30,488 nucleotides of DNA from contig CAYRWK010000003.1 of assembly GCA_964427965.1 (NCBI GenBank), forward strand, positions 1 to 30,488. Reading direction: 5' to 3'. How positions within the stretch are numbered: the first letter of the stretch is position 1; the number at the start of each line of letters is the position of its first letter. A program made the translations under genes and the position numbers. Shown here in pieces: positions 1-7,339 of the stretch. This DNA comes from CAYRWK01 sp964427965 (GTDB taxonomy: Bacteria; Patescibacteriota; WWE3; UBA101185; UBA10185). The notes beneath the pieces were generated by a model. The model searched no databases and was not told the DNA's origin. It was given only the letters and a program-made list of their open reading frames with translations.

Positions 1-2
1 TG

Positions 3-1223
3 GTAATCACTCCTTACGCCATAAATCCCGAACATAAAAAATTTATTGATAATTTAGCCGGTTGGCATAACACACATAATCTATATCCTTCTAAAACCAC
101 CGGGGCTATTAGCGAGGACATAATTAACGACCCTAATCTTTTTGAACAATTGTGTTTTACCATAAAAAACAACCCCGGTATTGAACTTATGCCATACAGA
201 CACACCCAAGAGTTTTTTAGATTGGTTAGTGTGTTAAAGGATGCGGGGCTTGAGTTTTCTACCCCAGAAACACCCAACCCGCTTGATATGTTTACGGAAA
301 AATATTTTCATAGCAAAAGGGGATTTAGGCATTTGTGGGAATTAGCAAAAGATCCCAAACTAAAAATCAGTATACCCATGGGTTTTATTACTTTTTCTAA
401 AAAAGAATCGATTGAGGCCGCGTATTGGTTTTTAACCAGAAAAAAGGATTTTGTCTTAAAAATTAATGAGGGTTCACAGGGAATTGGTATTGCGTTATTT
501 AACTACAAAGACTTTCCGGATGATAAAAAAGCATTTGAGCAAAAACTTGCCACTTTTATTGCAGAGGATGTTTGGAATCAGTCGTGTATTGTGGTTGAGG
601 AAAAGGCTGATGTAGATAAAGCAATGTTTGGTGGATCTCCTAATGTTGAGTTAAGGATTCTTAAAGATGGAAGGGTTGTTAGAGAGTATGGTTGCGAGCA
701 GGTTTTGGATAAGGATGGTAAGACGTTTAGGGGTGTAGCTATTCACAAAGGGGTGGTTAGCAGCAAGTATATTAAAACAGCCTTTAAAGCCGCCGAGTTG
801 TTTGGTACAAAACTTTCGTATTATGGGTATCGCGGGGTTTTTGATATGGATCTTGTGGTTTCTAAATCCGGTGAGCTATTTGCGGTTGAATCTAACCTTC
901 GACGAACGGGAGGTACTCACATTCATGAGTTTTGCACCACTCTTCTTGGTAAAAATTACTGGAATAAGCATTATGTGGTAGCTTACGAGTTAACTTTGGA
1001 TGAAGGTAAGACGCCTGAGGAGAAAGCTAAGTTGCATAGGGATTATGTGACGGTTAGTAAGTTGTTGGAGCCAATAAAATATGACCATAGCAAAAAAAGA
1101 GGCGTGATGTTTGTGAATCCTGACTTATTGGAGGTTGGTGTGTTGTCACTGCTGGTGGTTGGGAAGAATAAGGTTGAGGTGGGTGGGTTTTTGAATACTA
1201 TTTCTAAAATCTCTACTCGATAA
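3..1223 (+). CDS. ATP-grasp ligase, PGM1-like (5' partial)
   Basis: The reading frame is open to the left edge of the window (first full codon at 3) and codes sensibly before the first possible internal start (TTG at 150), so the gene is cut by the window and its true start lies outside. The ATP-grasp fold is suggested by a glycine-rich EGSQGIGIALF stretch, a VVEEKAD strand at the position of the adenine-binding segment, and a late FAVESNLRRTGGTH motif whose acidic/Asn residues match ATP-grasp Mg-binding positions. The RRTGGTH ending resembles ligases related to PGM1 peptide ligase of pheganomycin synthesis. The reaction would be ATP-dependent carboxylate-amine ligation; the substrates are unknown. 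Family call is fairly sure, the PGM1 link is moderate. Confidence 0.7.
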   Translation, partial: VITPYAINPEHKKFIDNLAGWHNTHNLYPSKTTGAISEDIINDPNLFEQLCFTIKNNPGIELMPYRHTQEFFRLVSVLKDAGLEFSTPETPNPLDMFTEKYFHSKRGFRHLWELAKDPKLKISIPMGFITFSKKESIEAAYWFLTRKKDFVLKINEGSQGIGIALFNYKDFPDDKKAFEQKLATFIAEDVWNQSCIVVEEKADVDKAMFGGSPNVELRILKDGRVVREYGCEQVLDKDGKTFRGVAIHKGVVSSKYIKTAFKAAELFGTKLSYYGYRGVFDMDLVVSKSGELFAVESNLRRTGGTHIHEFCTTLLGKNYWNKHYVVAYELTLDEGKTPEEKAKLHRDYVTVSKLLEPIKYDHSKKRGVMFVNPDLLEVGVLSLLVVGKNKVEVGGFLNTISKISTR

Positions 1224-1237
1224 CTTTTCTATTTTGT

Positions 1238-1265
1238 TTGACAAACTTTTTTCCAGTGCTATGAT
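1238..1265 (+). promoter_or_regulatory. Sigma70-type promoter for a structured RNA
   Basis: TTGACA at 1238-1243 and TATGAT at 1260-1265 are separated by 16 bp. This is the closest match to the full consensus in the window. It predicts a transcription start near 1271-1272, well upstream of any coding start. Confidence 0.6.
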
Positions 1266-1270
1266 TAATG

Positions 1271-1358
1271 CCCAAATAAATATTACACTTTTCAAGTGTC
1301 CGCACTTTGAAAACTAGGTTTAACCAGTTTAAAAGTTGGGAACAATTTTTTATTTTTT
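1271..1358 (+). ncRNA. Putative small structured RNA
   Basis: The predicted transcript begins with CCCAA (1271-1275), which pairs with TTGGG at 1336-1340. Inside are two hairpins: ACACTT/AAGTGT (1285-1290 with 1294-1299) and a longer arm made of CTTT/AAAG (1305-1308 with 1332-1335), AAACT/AGTTT (1311-1315 with 1326-1330) and GG/CC around a TTTAA loop. The closing stem stacks directly on the second arm. A T-rich tract follows at 1346-1358 and could end transcription. Promoter, end-to-end pairing and T tract together suggest an independent RNA of about 75-90 nt. It matches no RNA family that I recognise; it could instead be a leader of the downstream lipoprotein gene. Confidence 0.45.
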
Positions 1359-1381
1359 CAAAAATACAATCTTAATATCCA

Positions 1382-1459
1382 GTGGCTAAACCACCCAGAG
1401 AGCACGTTTTGTGTCAATTTATTGATGCACAGCGTGTTCTTTGTGTGCTAGGCACAAGG
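1382..1459 (+). other. Three tandem hairpins upstream of the lipoprotein gene
   Basis: GTGG-ctaaa-CCAC lies at 1382-1394. A longer imperfect hairpin has outer arms 1399-1406 and 1433-1440 and an inner TCAA/TTGA stem. CTTTGTG/CACAAGG (1439-1445 with 1453-1459) follows, sharing two bases with the previous arm. No T tract follows the last hairpin, so this is more likely a leader or processing structure than a terminator. Together with 1271-1358 it explains most of the non-coding stretch between 1224 and 1511. Confidence 0.4.
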
Positions 1460-1511
1460 AATAATGCCAAGAAACAAAAACAAATATACAAATGAACGAA
1501 AGGAGATTGCC

Positions 1512-1994
1512 GTGAAAGCGTTGCGCTTGCTTGTGCTCGTATCTACAATCGTCGTGCTGACAGCTTGTGATTTGCCAACGACGATTCAATCTTACGAACC
1601 TCCTGAAGTGCCAGGACCTGTGATGCCTACCCCAGGAGCACCTGTCGGTGTTTGGGTGCCTGAAACTGAAGTTCCTGACGATTTAGCGTGGCATTCGGTC
1701 ACCGTATCTCACGAGGTATACCAAGTTAGCTCGTTAGTTTGTGAGATCTACATCACGTCGAGTGGCAGGACGGTCGAGGTAAACTGGTCGAGAAGTGGTT
1801 TTTTTGCCCACCAGTTTATTGAGTATCTACCTTCTGATAATGCAACTGAGTTTCGCCATGTGTACCAGGAGTGGACGGTACATAAAAAGGCGGATCTTAG
1901 CGAGGGGGATATCGTAAAGATGGGCTTTTATGATATTGGGTTCATCTACTTCCGCCTTCTTGAAGGGGGAACTTGGGAGGTAGGTGTGCCATGA
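1512..1994 (+). CDS. Putative lipoprotein, unknown function
   Basis: The GTG at 1512 is chosen because AAGGAG lies about 7 nt upstream and the frame then opens with a classic lipoprotein signal: short K/R-containing n-region, hydrophobic LLVLVSTIVV core, and lipobox VLTAC, with the lipidated Cys near residue 20. An in-frame ATG at 1464 would put a long charged stretch before the signal. After the Cys comes a Pro/Glu-rich linker (about residues 25-55), then a roughly 100-residue mostly beta-like domain with several Trp. The predicted 160-residue protein would be anchored outside the membrane. It matches no family I know. Its codons are visibly richer in G and C (gtc, gtg, acg, tcg) than neighbouring genes, which suggests recent transfer. 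Confidence 0.6.
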   Translation: MKALRLLVLVSTIVVLTACDLPTTIQSYEPPEVPGPVMPTPGAPVGVWVPETEVPDDLAWHSVTVSHEVYQVSSLVCEIYITSSGRTVEVNWSRSGFFAHQFIEYLPSDNATEFRHVYQEWTVHKKADLSEGDIVKMGFYDIGFIYFRLLEGGTWEVGVP

Positions 1995-2004
1995 GTTCTT
2001 TGAG

Positions 2005-2115
2005 TTCCAAAAGTGTGGGTCCTAGCTCAACTACACTGCGGACGTAACCGCTTGGTTTTGTTGTCTGATTCCAAGCGGTTACTTCTTTTGTGTAGTAAGT
2101 TTTACACTTTTGGAA
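2005..2115. repeat. Nested inverted repeats around the convergent gene ends
   Basis: A perfect 12-bp inverted pair (2005-2016 with 2104-2115) encloses a 7-bp pair (ACTACAC 2030-2036 with GTGTAGT 2090-2096) and the central 12-bp terminator stem. The right outer arm is the coding 3' end of yvcK, so the left arm is an inverted copy of the last codons of that gene. Confidence 0.6.
2044..2090 (+). terminator. Intrinsic terminator after the lipoprotein gene
   Basis: A perfect 12-bp stem, GTAACCGCTTGG at 2044-2055 pairing with 2071-2082, has a 15-nt loop and is followed by TTCTTTT. The T tract lies only on the plus-strand side, so it serves the lipoprotein transcript best; on the other strand it could still slow yvcK transcription. 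Confidence 0.75.
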
Positions 2116-3106
2116 GAAGCTCTAGCAAACACTCCGTCAGCTTAACCTTATCGTGCACCAACAGACTTCTTTTAATAGAGTCAGCACCGTTAGCTTTGGT
2201 TAAAGCAATAGAATAAAACTTACCATCAATTATTTTGTAGTCTTTTTGGGATTTTAAATCGTTGATTACCGGATAACCTTTTTCTTCTTCGTATGCTTTT
2301 AATACTTCATCCGGAATCATTTCAGAGTTAACAATTACAACATGCGGGTATCTACCCATATATTTTCTGACCACATCTACGTGTTTTTTAGCAGTGTAAC
2401 CGTGGGTTTGAGTGTGTCTGGTCATAAGATTTTCTATGTATACAATTTTTGCTTTGGTTTCTTGCATGGCTTTTTTCATACCTTTAACTACAAAGTTTGG
2501 AAGAATGCTGGCGTATAAGTCTCCCGGTCCTGCAACAATCATGTCGGCTTCACATAAGGCTTTTTCCGCTTGAGGATTGAGTTTAGCTTGTGGGGATAAT
2601 CTAACGCGTTTAATAGCTTTTCCACCTTCTTCACATGGGTTTAAGTTATTTTCACCAATAACAAATGAACCGTCAGTGTATTCAATGACTAAATCAACTT
2701 TGTCTGTGGTAACCGGTAAAATATTGCCCTCGAGTCTGAAAACTTTTCCTGCAATGTCTAAAGCTTTGGGGGTTGATCCACTTAGGTCTTGAAGAGCGGT
2801 TAGGATTAAATTACCCAAATTATGACCTTTAAGACCCTCACCTTGCTGAAAACGATACAACAATAGGTCTCTAATCCACGATTGATCGTTTTCGCGTGCC
2901 AAGGCCGCTAGAGATTGTCTAAGATCCCCTACAGGTAAAAAGCCAAATTGGTCTCTAAGCCTTCCTGTTGACCCGCCTGAGTCTGCCATAGAAATTATCG
3001 CTGTAAGATCTACGTATACTTTTTTTAAACCGGAAAGTACAACAGATGTACCGGTTCCTCCACCAATTACTACTATTTTCTTTTTTGCTCTTATTGCTGA
3101 GGTCAT
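2102..3106 (-). CDS. yvcK: YvcK/CofD-family gluconeogenesis factor
   Basis: The N-terminus has the diagnostic VVIGGGTGTSVVLSGLK nucleotide-binding loop, followed by MADSGGSTGRLR and PVGDLRQSLAAL, the signature of the YvcK branch of the CofD (2-phospho-lactate transferase-like) fold. At 334 residues it has normal family length and looks intact. In Firmicutes YvcK binds UDP-sugars and is needed for envelope homeostasis during gluconeogenic growth; its enzymatic role is unsettled. The ATG at 3104-3106 has no clear Shine-Dalgarno sequence. It stands alone here, without the rapZ and whiA neighbours seen in Firmicutes, and converges on the lipoprotein gene. The stop codon lies within the 12-bp inverted repeat. 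Confidence 0.9.
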   Translation of the reverse strand: MTSAIRAKKKIVVIGGGTGTSVVLSGLKKVYVDLTAIISMADSGGSTGRLRDQFGFLPVGDLRQSLAALARENDQSWIRDLLLYRFQQGEGLKGHNLGNLILTALQDLSGSTPKALDIAGKVFRLEGNILPVTTDKVDLVIEYTDGSFVIGENNLNPCEEGGKAIKRVRLSPQAKLNPQAEKALCEADMIVAGPGDLYASILPNFVVKGMKKAMQETKAKIVYIENLMTRHTQTHGYTAKKHVDVVRKYMGRYPHVVIVNSEMIPDEVLKAYEEEKGYPVINDLKSQKDYKIIDGKFYSIALTKANGADSIKRSLLVHDKVKLTECLLELLPKV

Positions 3107-3229
3107 ATTAGTATTAGCTTTGTCAGCTTATCTGGGGTGAGTGAGCTAGAATATATTATATACTGTTTTAAGTTTGGATTTATTTTGTAACTGATATTTA
3201 TCAAAACTTATATTATTTTGTTTTTGAGG

Positions 3230-3235
3230 TATAAT
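3230..3235 (+). promoter_or_regulatory. -10 box of the PIN operon
   Basis: TATAAT ends 6 nt before the ATG at 3242, which would make that ATG the first or near-first codon of the transcript. No good -35 is visible. Confidence 0.5.
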
Positions 3236-3241
3236 GTGAAA

Positions 3242-3883
3242 ATGCGAAGTAATAAACCCATCACCAATTTCAATATTGAAAGAACTGATATTGCTGTTGT
3301 TTTTAGTGAACTTAACCATGTTTACATTTCTGAGGAATTGTTTAAAAAAATCGTTGAACTAGAAAAAGATAAATTTGGTACAACATTAATACGTGATCCA
3401 AACCCCCAGCATCCTTTCCTGCAACTGACTTTGCCTAAAAGTGGGATACTTATTCAAGTTTTGGATAAGAAGCTTGTAATAAGTGATAACAGCAGAGTAT
3501 TGCCTAAAGACTCGGAGCTTATTAAGAGGTATTTCGCCAGCGTTTACTACTCTTTACGTTCTGTTCCTTGCGAGCCCATTGCTTTTGGCTTTAATTATGG
3601 GATAGTAATACAGAATGGCGTTCAAAAGCTCGATACAGCTCTTGGGATATCTACATTATCCAAGGGTATTAGGAAAGATGTAGATAGCTACAATATTTCT
3701 TTTGGGTTTAAAGATGGTACGACAAAATATAGTATTTTTGTAAATACTGTAGGAAATACTCGAAAACTTCAGCTTAATGCACATATAGATTCTCCAGATT
3801 TATTGGTTGACAAGAATAAAATCAAATCATTGTATGAGGAAAATTGGGATTATTTTGTAAAATTTTATCAGGATTTTCTATGA
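3242..3883 (+). CDS. Unknown protein, first gene of PIN operon
   Basis: A 213-residue protein that I do not recognise. I place the start at ATG 3242, 6 nt after a TATAAT, matching the leaderless pattern of this genome; GTG 3236 and TTG 3218 are in-frame alternatives. It looks cytosolic, with no signal peptide or membrane span, and alternating beta strands (KSGILIQVLDKKLVIS, GFNYGIVIQNGVQ, KYSIFVNTVGN). The stop overlaps the next start as ATGA (3880-3883), so it is translationally coupled to the antitoxin-like gene and then to a PIN-domain gene. Such coupling suggests a shared role, perhaps sensing or neutralising the PIN protein, but nothing in the sequence proves that. Confidence 0.55.
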   Translation: MRSNKPITNFNIERTDIAVVFSELNHVYISEELFKKIVELEKDKFGTTLIRDPNPQHPFLQLTLPKSGILIQVLDKKLVISDNSRVLPKDSELIKRYFASVYYSLRSVPCEPIAFGFNYGIVIQNGVQKLDTALGISTLSKGIRKDVDSYNISFGFKDGTTKYSIFVNTVGNTRKLQLNAHIDSPDLLVDKNKIKSLYEENWDYFVKFYQDFL

Positions 3884-4161
3884 ATAGTAATCAAGTAAAA
3901 ACAATCAGCGAACCTTTTACTAAAATTGGTGCGTACGTCATAGGTTACGACAACGAAAACGTTACCCGGAGTCTACGATATCCATCCATGACTGTTTTTG
4001 AGGATTACGCAAATTCTGTTACTTCAAGCGAAAACACCTACGATCGACCTAAACAGAAAGCCACACGTATTATGGGAGAAATTATAAAGAACTCCGAAAA
4101 TGAGAACTGGGAATTTGGAAGCTTAGACTCCTCTAATTATAAGGATTTTCTTTTCAAATAA
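3880..4161 (+). CDS. Small antitoxin-like protein
   Basis: The ATG at 3880 overlaps the upstream stop as ATGA and has AGGA about 7 nt upstream, so I prefer it to the longer frame starting at 3844. The 93-residue product is polar, with an N-terminal part that may bind DNA or fold as beta strands (KTISEPFTKIGAYVIGYDNENVT) and an acidic, aromatic C-terminal tail (ENWEFGSLDSSNYKDFLFK). Size, position just before a PIN-domain gene and the flexible tail fit a VapB-type antitoxin whose C-terminus wraps the toxin, though no AbrB, RHH or Phd motif is recognisable. The antitoxin role is inferred from context only. Confidence 0.5.
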   Translation: MNSNQVKTISEPFTKIGAYVIGYDNENVTRSLRYPSMTVFEDYANSVTSSENTYDRPKQKATRIMGEIIKNSENENWEFGSLDSSNYKDFLFK

Positions 4162-4164
4162 ACT

Positions 4165-4596
4165 ATGCCCGCGATGTTAAAAGTATTTGTAGATGCAGAT
4201 GCTTTTGTTGCAAGTTTTAATCCAAGCGATACAAATAGAGAAAAAGCTGAAAAGTGTGTGGCTTATTTAGAGAATAATAATGCGAGCTTATACACATCTG
4301 AATTAGTGTTGTTGGAGACAGCAAACGTAATTATTAACAGGGTAAAAAGTACACAGTTGAAACGTATACGAGACTATGTTAGAGGTATACATAGGAGCAA
4401 TTACACGATATTACCCTTTAATTCCCTGATATATAATGCTGGAATGAAGATTTTTGAAAACCAAACATCGAGAAAGATTGGCGCATTTGACTGTTGCCAT
4501 ATAGCGACCATGAAAGAAAACGGGATAAATTTAATTTTTTCGTTTGATGATGGCTATAAAAAAAACAAGATAGACAGGGTAATTGATGTGATTTAA
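4165..4596 (+). CDS. PIN-domain ribonuclease, VapC-like
   Basis: The 143-residue protein has the PIN acidic set in order: VDADAFVA (first Asp near residue 10), LLETANVI (Glu near 46), GAFDCCHIATM (Asp near 110) and the late FSFDDGYKK. PIN proteins are Mg-dependent ribonucleases; VapC toxins cleave tRNA or rRNA and are held inactive by the upstream partner. The gene starts 3 nt after the previous stop (ATG 4165, or ATG 4174), with no clear Shine-Dalgarno sequence, consistent with coupled translation. It lies just outside the left end of the integrated element, so before integration it preceded the tRNA-Glu gene tail to tail. Confidence 0.75.
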   Translation: MPAMLKVFVDADAFVASFNPSDTNREKAEKCVAYLENNNASLYTSELVLLETANVIINRVKSTQLKRIRDYVRGIHRSNYTILPFNSLIYNAGMKIFENQTSRKIGAFDCCHIATMKENGINLIFSFDDGYKKNKIDRVIDVI

Positions 4597-4613
4597 CTTT
4601 TTTGGCAGGATTA

Positions 4614-4623
4614 CTGGTGACCC
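4614..4623. repeat. Left attachment site repeat
   Basis: CTGGTGACCC, identical to the last part of the tRNA-Glu gene at 16004-16013. After one mismatch the next two bases (GG) also agree. Confidence 0.65.
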
Positions 4624-4727
4624 TGGTGGTTTCTAATTGGAACACCCTGCTAGAATCACTAAGGCAAATATACAACACCATGAAACTTTTGGAAACACGC
4701 AAGGAAATGGCTTATTCTTTCGCTTAA
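4614..4727 (+). other. Displaced 3' end of the recombinase gene
   Basis: Read in the phase set by the recombinase at its own repeat copy, this segment is open for 37 codons and ends at TAA 4725-4727. The encoded tail (after LVT: LVVSNWNTLLESLRQIYNTM and on to KEMAYSFA) looks like an amphipathic helix typical of a protein C-terminus. The excised circle would fuse it to the recombinase. An open frame of this length could occur by chance, so the inference rests on phase, boundary and composition together. Confidence 0.55.
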
Positions 4728-4791
4728 TTGTGTTAGGTGATATTTACCCATTGGGGAGTAGAACTATACGTGACTAATGTTCGAATGAGCC

Positions 4792-6579
4792 CTACTTTAT
4801 GTTTTGTACCCTTTTATAGCCCAGATTATCACGATATTTCGTAGGTATAAGATCTACAAATTTGCTCATCATGTATGTTTTTGATCTCTTACCGTTAGAC
4901 ATTCTAGGTGCTATAAACCATCTATTGCTTATAGAGTAAAATTTCTTTCGGGTACGTGTAAGTGCAACTAAAAACTGGGCTAATTCGACATCAGTTACTT
5001 GGAGAGGATCTTTAGGCAGTATTCCGTTGTTTACTCCTAGGAGGAATACATGCCCTCCAGAAAGTCCTTTTGCACCTTGATAGGTTGTCAGTAGAACGGA
5101 GGGGCGCTTTTTTTGTACATCTGGTGTTTCGGAACTAGTCGAATCCTCGATTGCGAAAAACTTTATCAAATCCATTGCGTGTTTTGGACACAGATTGTTC
5201 AACTCTTCGGCGAAATTAGTTGCGTCCCATTTACCAGCTTGATAGTCTTTAGTTAGGCTAACAATCTTTAAAACGTCTTCAACAAGATCGCTTTGTAGAC
5301 AGTCAATAATCTTGATAGATTCCTCACTTTTTTGGATTATATCCGATTGTATCTTTTCATCCGACACCAGCATTTCAACTACTAGCCTCCAACCAAGATT
5401 CGATTGTGGGTTTTGCACTAAAATCCTAATTGCGTCCGTGAAGGAATATCGGATAGTATCACTACTTGTAAAATCGACGCAAAAGTCTTTTGATAATTCA
5501 CTATGTATCTTTTCCAAATAATGTCTTGGGCCAATTATTAATGCTGTTGGATATTCGGAATCAGGTTTATAGGAGTCAGCAATATCCTCGCTGTCGATTG
5601 AATTTAGTTCTGACTTAATAAACTTTATAACGGCGCTGATGGTGGAACACTCAGCAATTACTATCCTAGGATGTTTCCTCGAATCGGACTCCTTGTCTGG
5701 TATATAACATTTGTAATTTTTTTTGATTCTATCTTTCAGATAGCCTTCTTTCGTCGCATTGGCAATAAAGTCATTTACAATATTTACGATAACCTCGGGA
5801 CAGCGACTACAGTAAGGTAATTCAAAACACTCGTACCTACCCGCATAATAAAGCTGTCTGATGAAACTAGGTGAGGAAAAACGCCCACTATATAAGGCCT
5901 GGTCGTCATCACCCGCGACCAGGATATTGCCACTATGTTCTAGTAGATTTATAAATTCAGTTTCAAGTTTGTTAAAATCTTGGTATTCGTCAATTACTAT
6001 TTGTTGATATTTTGGTAATATGGATGGGTTTTCTTGAACAAGCTTTAAATATCTATAAACAACATCGTCAAAAGATACGGTGTTGTAGTAATCGCTACGT
6101 TTTAAATAGAATTGGATCTCAAGACCTTGCTCGTCTAGATTTTGGAATTTCGACGTAAAGTCACTCAACTCTGAACTTAAAAGAGCTGCATCTCTCTTGA
6201 TAATATCTGGAAGAAAAGGCTCCAGATTAAAATCAGAGCTGTTTTTATGAAGTTGCCATTTGCAAAACTCGTGAAAAGTTCTAACTTCAATAGACTCGTC
6301 AAATTTTGCACGCATCTCATTTACAAGTTTTCGAATAAATGTTATTGCTAATTTTTTACCAGGTATCTTCTTAAACACCTGTGTGAAGGTATAAGTTTTT
6401 CCTGTACCTGGACCTGCGACGAGTAATTTTAGTTTTGCGGATGAGTTTAATATTCTATCCGTATACGAACTTCTATCCAACTTTTGATTCTCGTCAAGGG
6501 TAAGTTCTGACATGCTTTTATCCAACAAAATAGAGCTCTTTATTAAATCCACCAATTCCGACTTGTTCTGCTTCACCAT
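4792..6579 (-). CDS. UvrD/PcrA-like SF1 helicase
   Basis: The 595-residue protein has superfamily 1A helicase motifs in order: Walker A AGPGTGKT (Lys near 61), motif II VIDEYQD (near 197), motif III VAGDDDQALY, motif V LLTTYQGAKGLSGGHVFL, motif VI VALTRTRKKFY. It is shorter than PcrA or UvrD (about 650-730) and lacks a fused nuclease domain. It is last in the minus-strand defence operon. The ATG at 6577-6579 overlaps the end of the upstream nuclease gene by 62 bp; a second in-frame Met (codon at 6511-6513) would start 4 nt after that stop, so the start is uncertain. With the neighbouring Fe-S nuclease it resembles a split AddA/AddB, so it probably unwinds or tracks along DNA for that nuclease. 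Confidence 0.9.
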   Translation of the reverse strand: MVKQNKSELVDLIKSSILLDKSMSELTLDENQKLDRSSYTDRILNSSAKLKLLVAGPGTGKTYTFTQVFKKIPGKKLAITFIRKLVNEMRAKFDESIEVRTFHEFCKWQLHKNSSDFNLEPFLPDIIKRDAALLSSELSDFTSKFQNLDEQGLEIQFYLKRSDYYNTVSFDDVVYRYLKLVQENPSILPKYQQIVIDEYQDFNKLETEFINLLEHSGNILVAGDDDQALYSGRFSSPSFIRQLYYAGRYECFELPYCSRCPEVIVNIVNDFIANATKEGYLKDRIKKNYKCYIPDKESDSRKHPRIVIAECSTISAVIKFIKSELNSIDSEDIADSYKPDSEYPTALIIGPRHYLEKIHSELSKDFCVDFTSSDTIRYSFTDAIRILVQNPQSNLGWRLVVEMLVSDEKIQSDIIQKSEESIKIIDCLQSDLVEDVLKIVSLTKDYQAGKWDATNFAEELNNLCPKHAMDLIKFFAIEDSTSSETPDVQKKRPSVLLTTYQGAKGLSGGHVFLLGVNNGILPKDPLQVTDVELAQFLVALTRTRKKFYSISNRWFIAPRMSNGKRSKTYMMSKFVDLIPTKYRDNLGYKRVQNIK

Positions 6580-7339
6580 TTACGATCTTTTCGAAATCAC
6601 GGCATGCGAAACACCCATTTCGAGGGCACGCTAAGTTTCCAGCATGTTTAGATTCCTTTATTTTAAGAGCAAGCTCCAAGATTCTTTTGTAAGATTCTTT
6701 AATATCAGGCAAATCCACGTTGGACAGACTATGATTCAGGTACAAATACCAATAATTTAAGCTATTCACTGTTTCCTTCTTGAGTATGTGCAAAAGAAGG
6801 GCATATATCTGTAACTGTAGGGGATCGGATTCCTCTTCTTTACTGGTTTTGAAGTCTATAATTGATAATCCTCCCGTGTTGGGGTTTAGATCTATCCAAT
6901 CGATTTTCCCACAAATTCTAATTTCCTCTTTTTCTGATAACCAAGCGTCAATCAAGCTTTTCTCTAATGTGTGCGTTGGATTTTCTAGTATATGTTTGTT
7001 ATCCATTACTGTCTGAATCATCTTTAATCCCTTTGCTCTATACATCTCAAACTCGTCCTTGCTTGTGAAACCTCCTTTTTTACCAAAGTGTTTCGAGAAT
7101 TCCAAATCGAACACATCCGAAAGAACCTCACTAAACCTGACATCTGGACTAAGCTTTGCAAGAGGCTCAAGAACATTATGGACGGCGGAACCTAAGGCTA
7201 AGGGAGGCTTTACAACTTCGATTTTTCTACCTGTATTCGGATTTTTATAAACATTTTTCAAAAAATAAGCTCTGGGGCACTTAATAAAGTCGCTTATTGA
7301 GGAGTAGGACACCCAAAGAGCTTTGAATTTATCACTCAT
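6518..7339 (-). CDS. Cas4/AddB-like Fe-S PD-(D/E)XK nuclease
   Basis: With the start at ATG 7339 the product has 273 residues. That ATG overlaps the previous stop as ATGAGTGA; the longer frame from 7369 would extend far back into the upstream gene. RecB-family nuclease signs, in order: SYSSISDFIKCPRAYF (Cys21), GSAVH (His54), GKIDWID (Asp147), IIDFKTSK (Asp162, Lys164) and the Gln-rich LQLQIYA helix (Gln175/177). Cys21 plus CPRNGCFAC (Cys238, 243, 246) reproduce the one-plus-three cysteine pattern that holds a 4Fe-4S cluster in Cas4 and AddB. Known relatives are exonucleases on single-stranded ends. Being coupled to the UvrD-like gene, it probably acts as its nuclease partner. Confidence 0.85.
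   Translation of the reverse strand: MSDKFKALWVSYSSISDFIKCPRAYFLKNVYKNPNTGRKIEVVKPPLALGSAVHNVLEPLAKLSPDVRFSEVLSDVFDLEFSKHFGKKGGFTSKDEFEMYRAKGLKMIQTVMDNKHILENPTHTLEKSLIDAWLSEKEEIRICGKIDWIDLNPNTGGLSIIDFKTSKEEESDPLQLQIYALLLHILKKETVNSLNYWYLYLNHSLSNVDLPDIKESYKRILELALKIKESKHAGNLACPRNGCFACRDFEKIVNGEAEQVGIGGFNKELYFVG

Noticed and set aside
2020..2100. Integron attC site
   Set aside because: GCTCAAC fits one RYYYAAC box, but the partner GTTRRRY is missing and no tyrosine integron integrase is nearby.
2013..2216. A 67-codon plus-strand frame
   Set aside because: It crosses the terminator and lies antisense to yvcK coding sequence.
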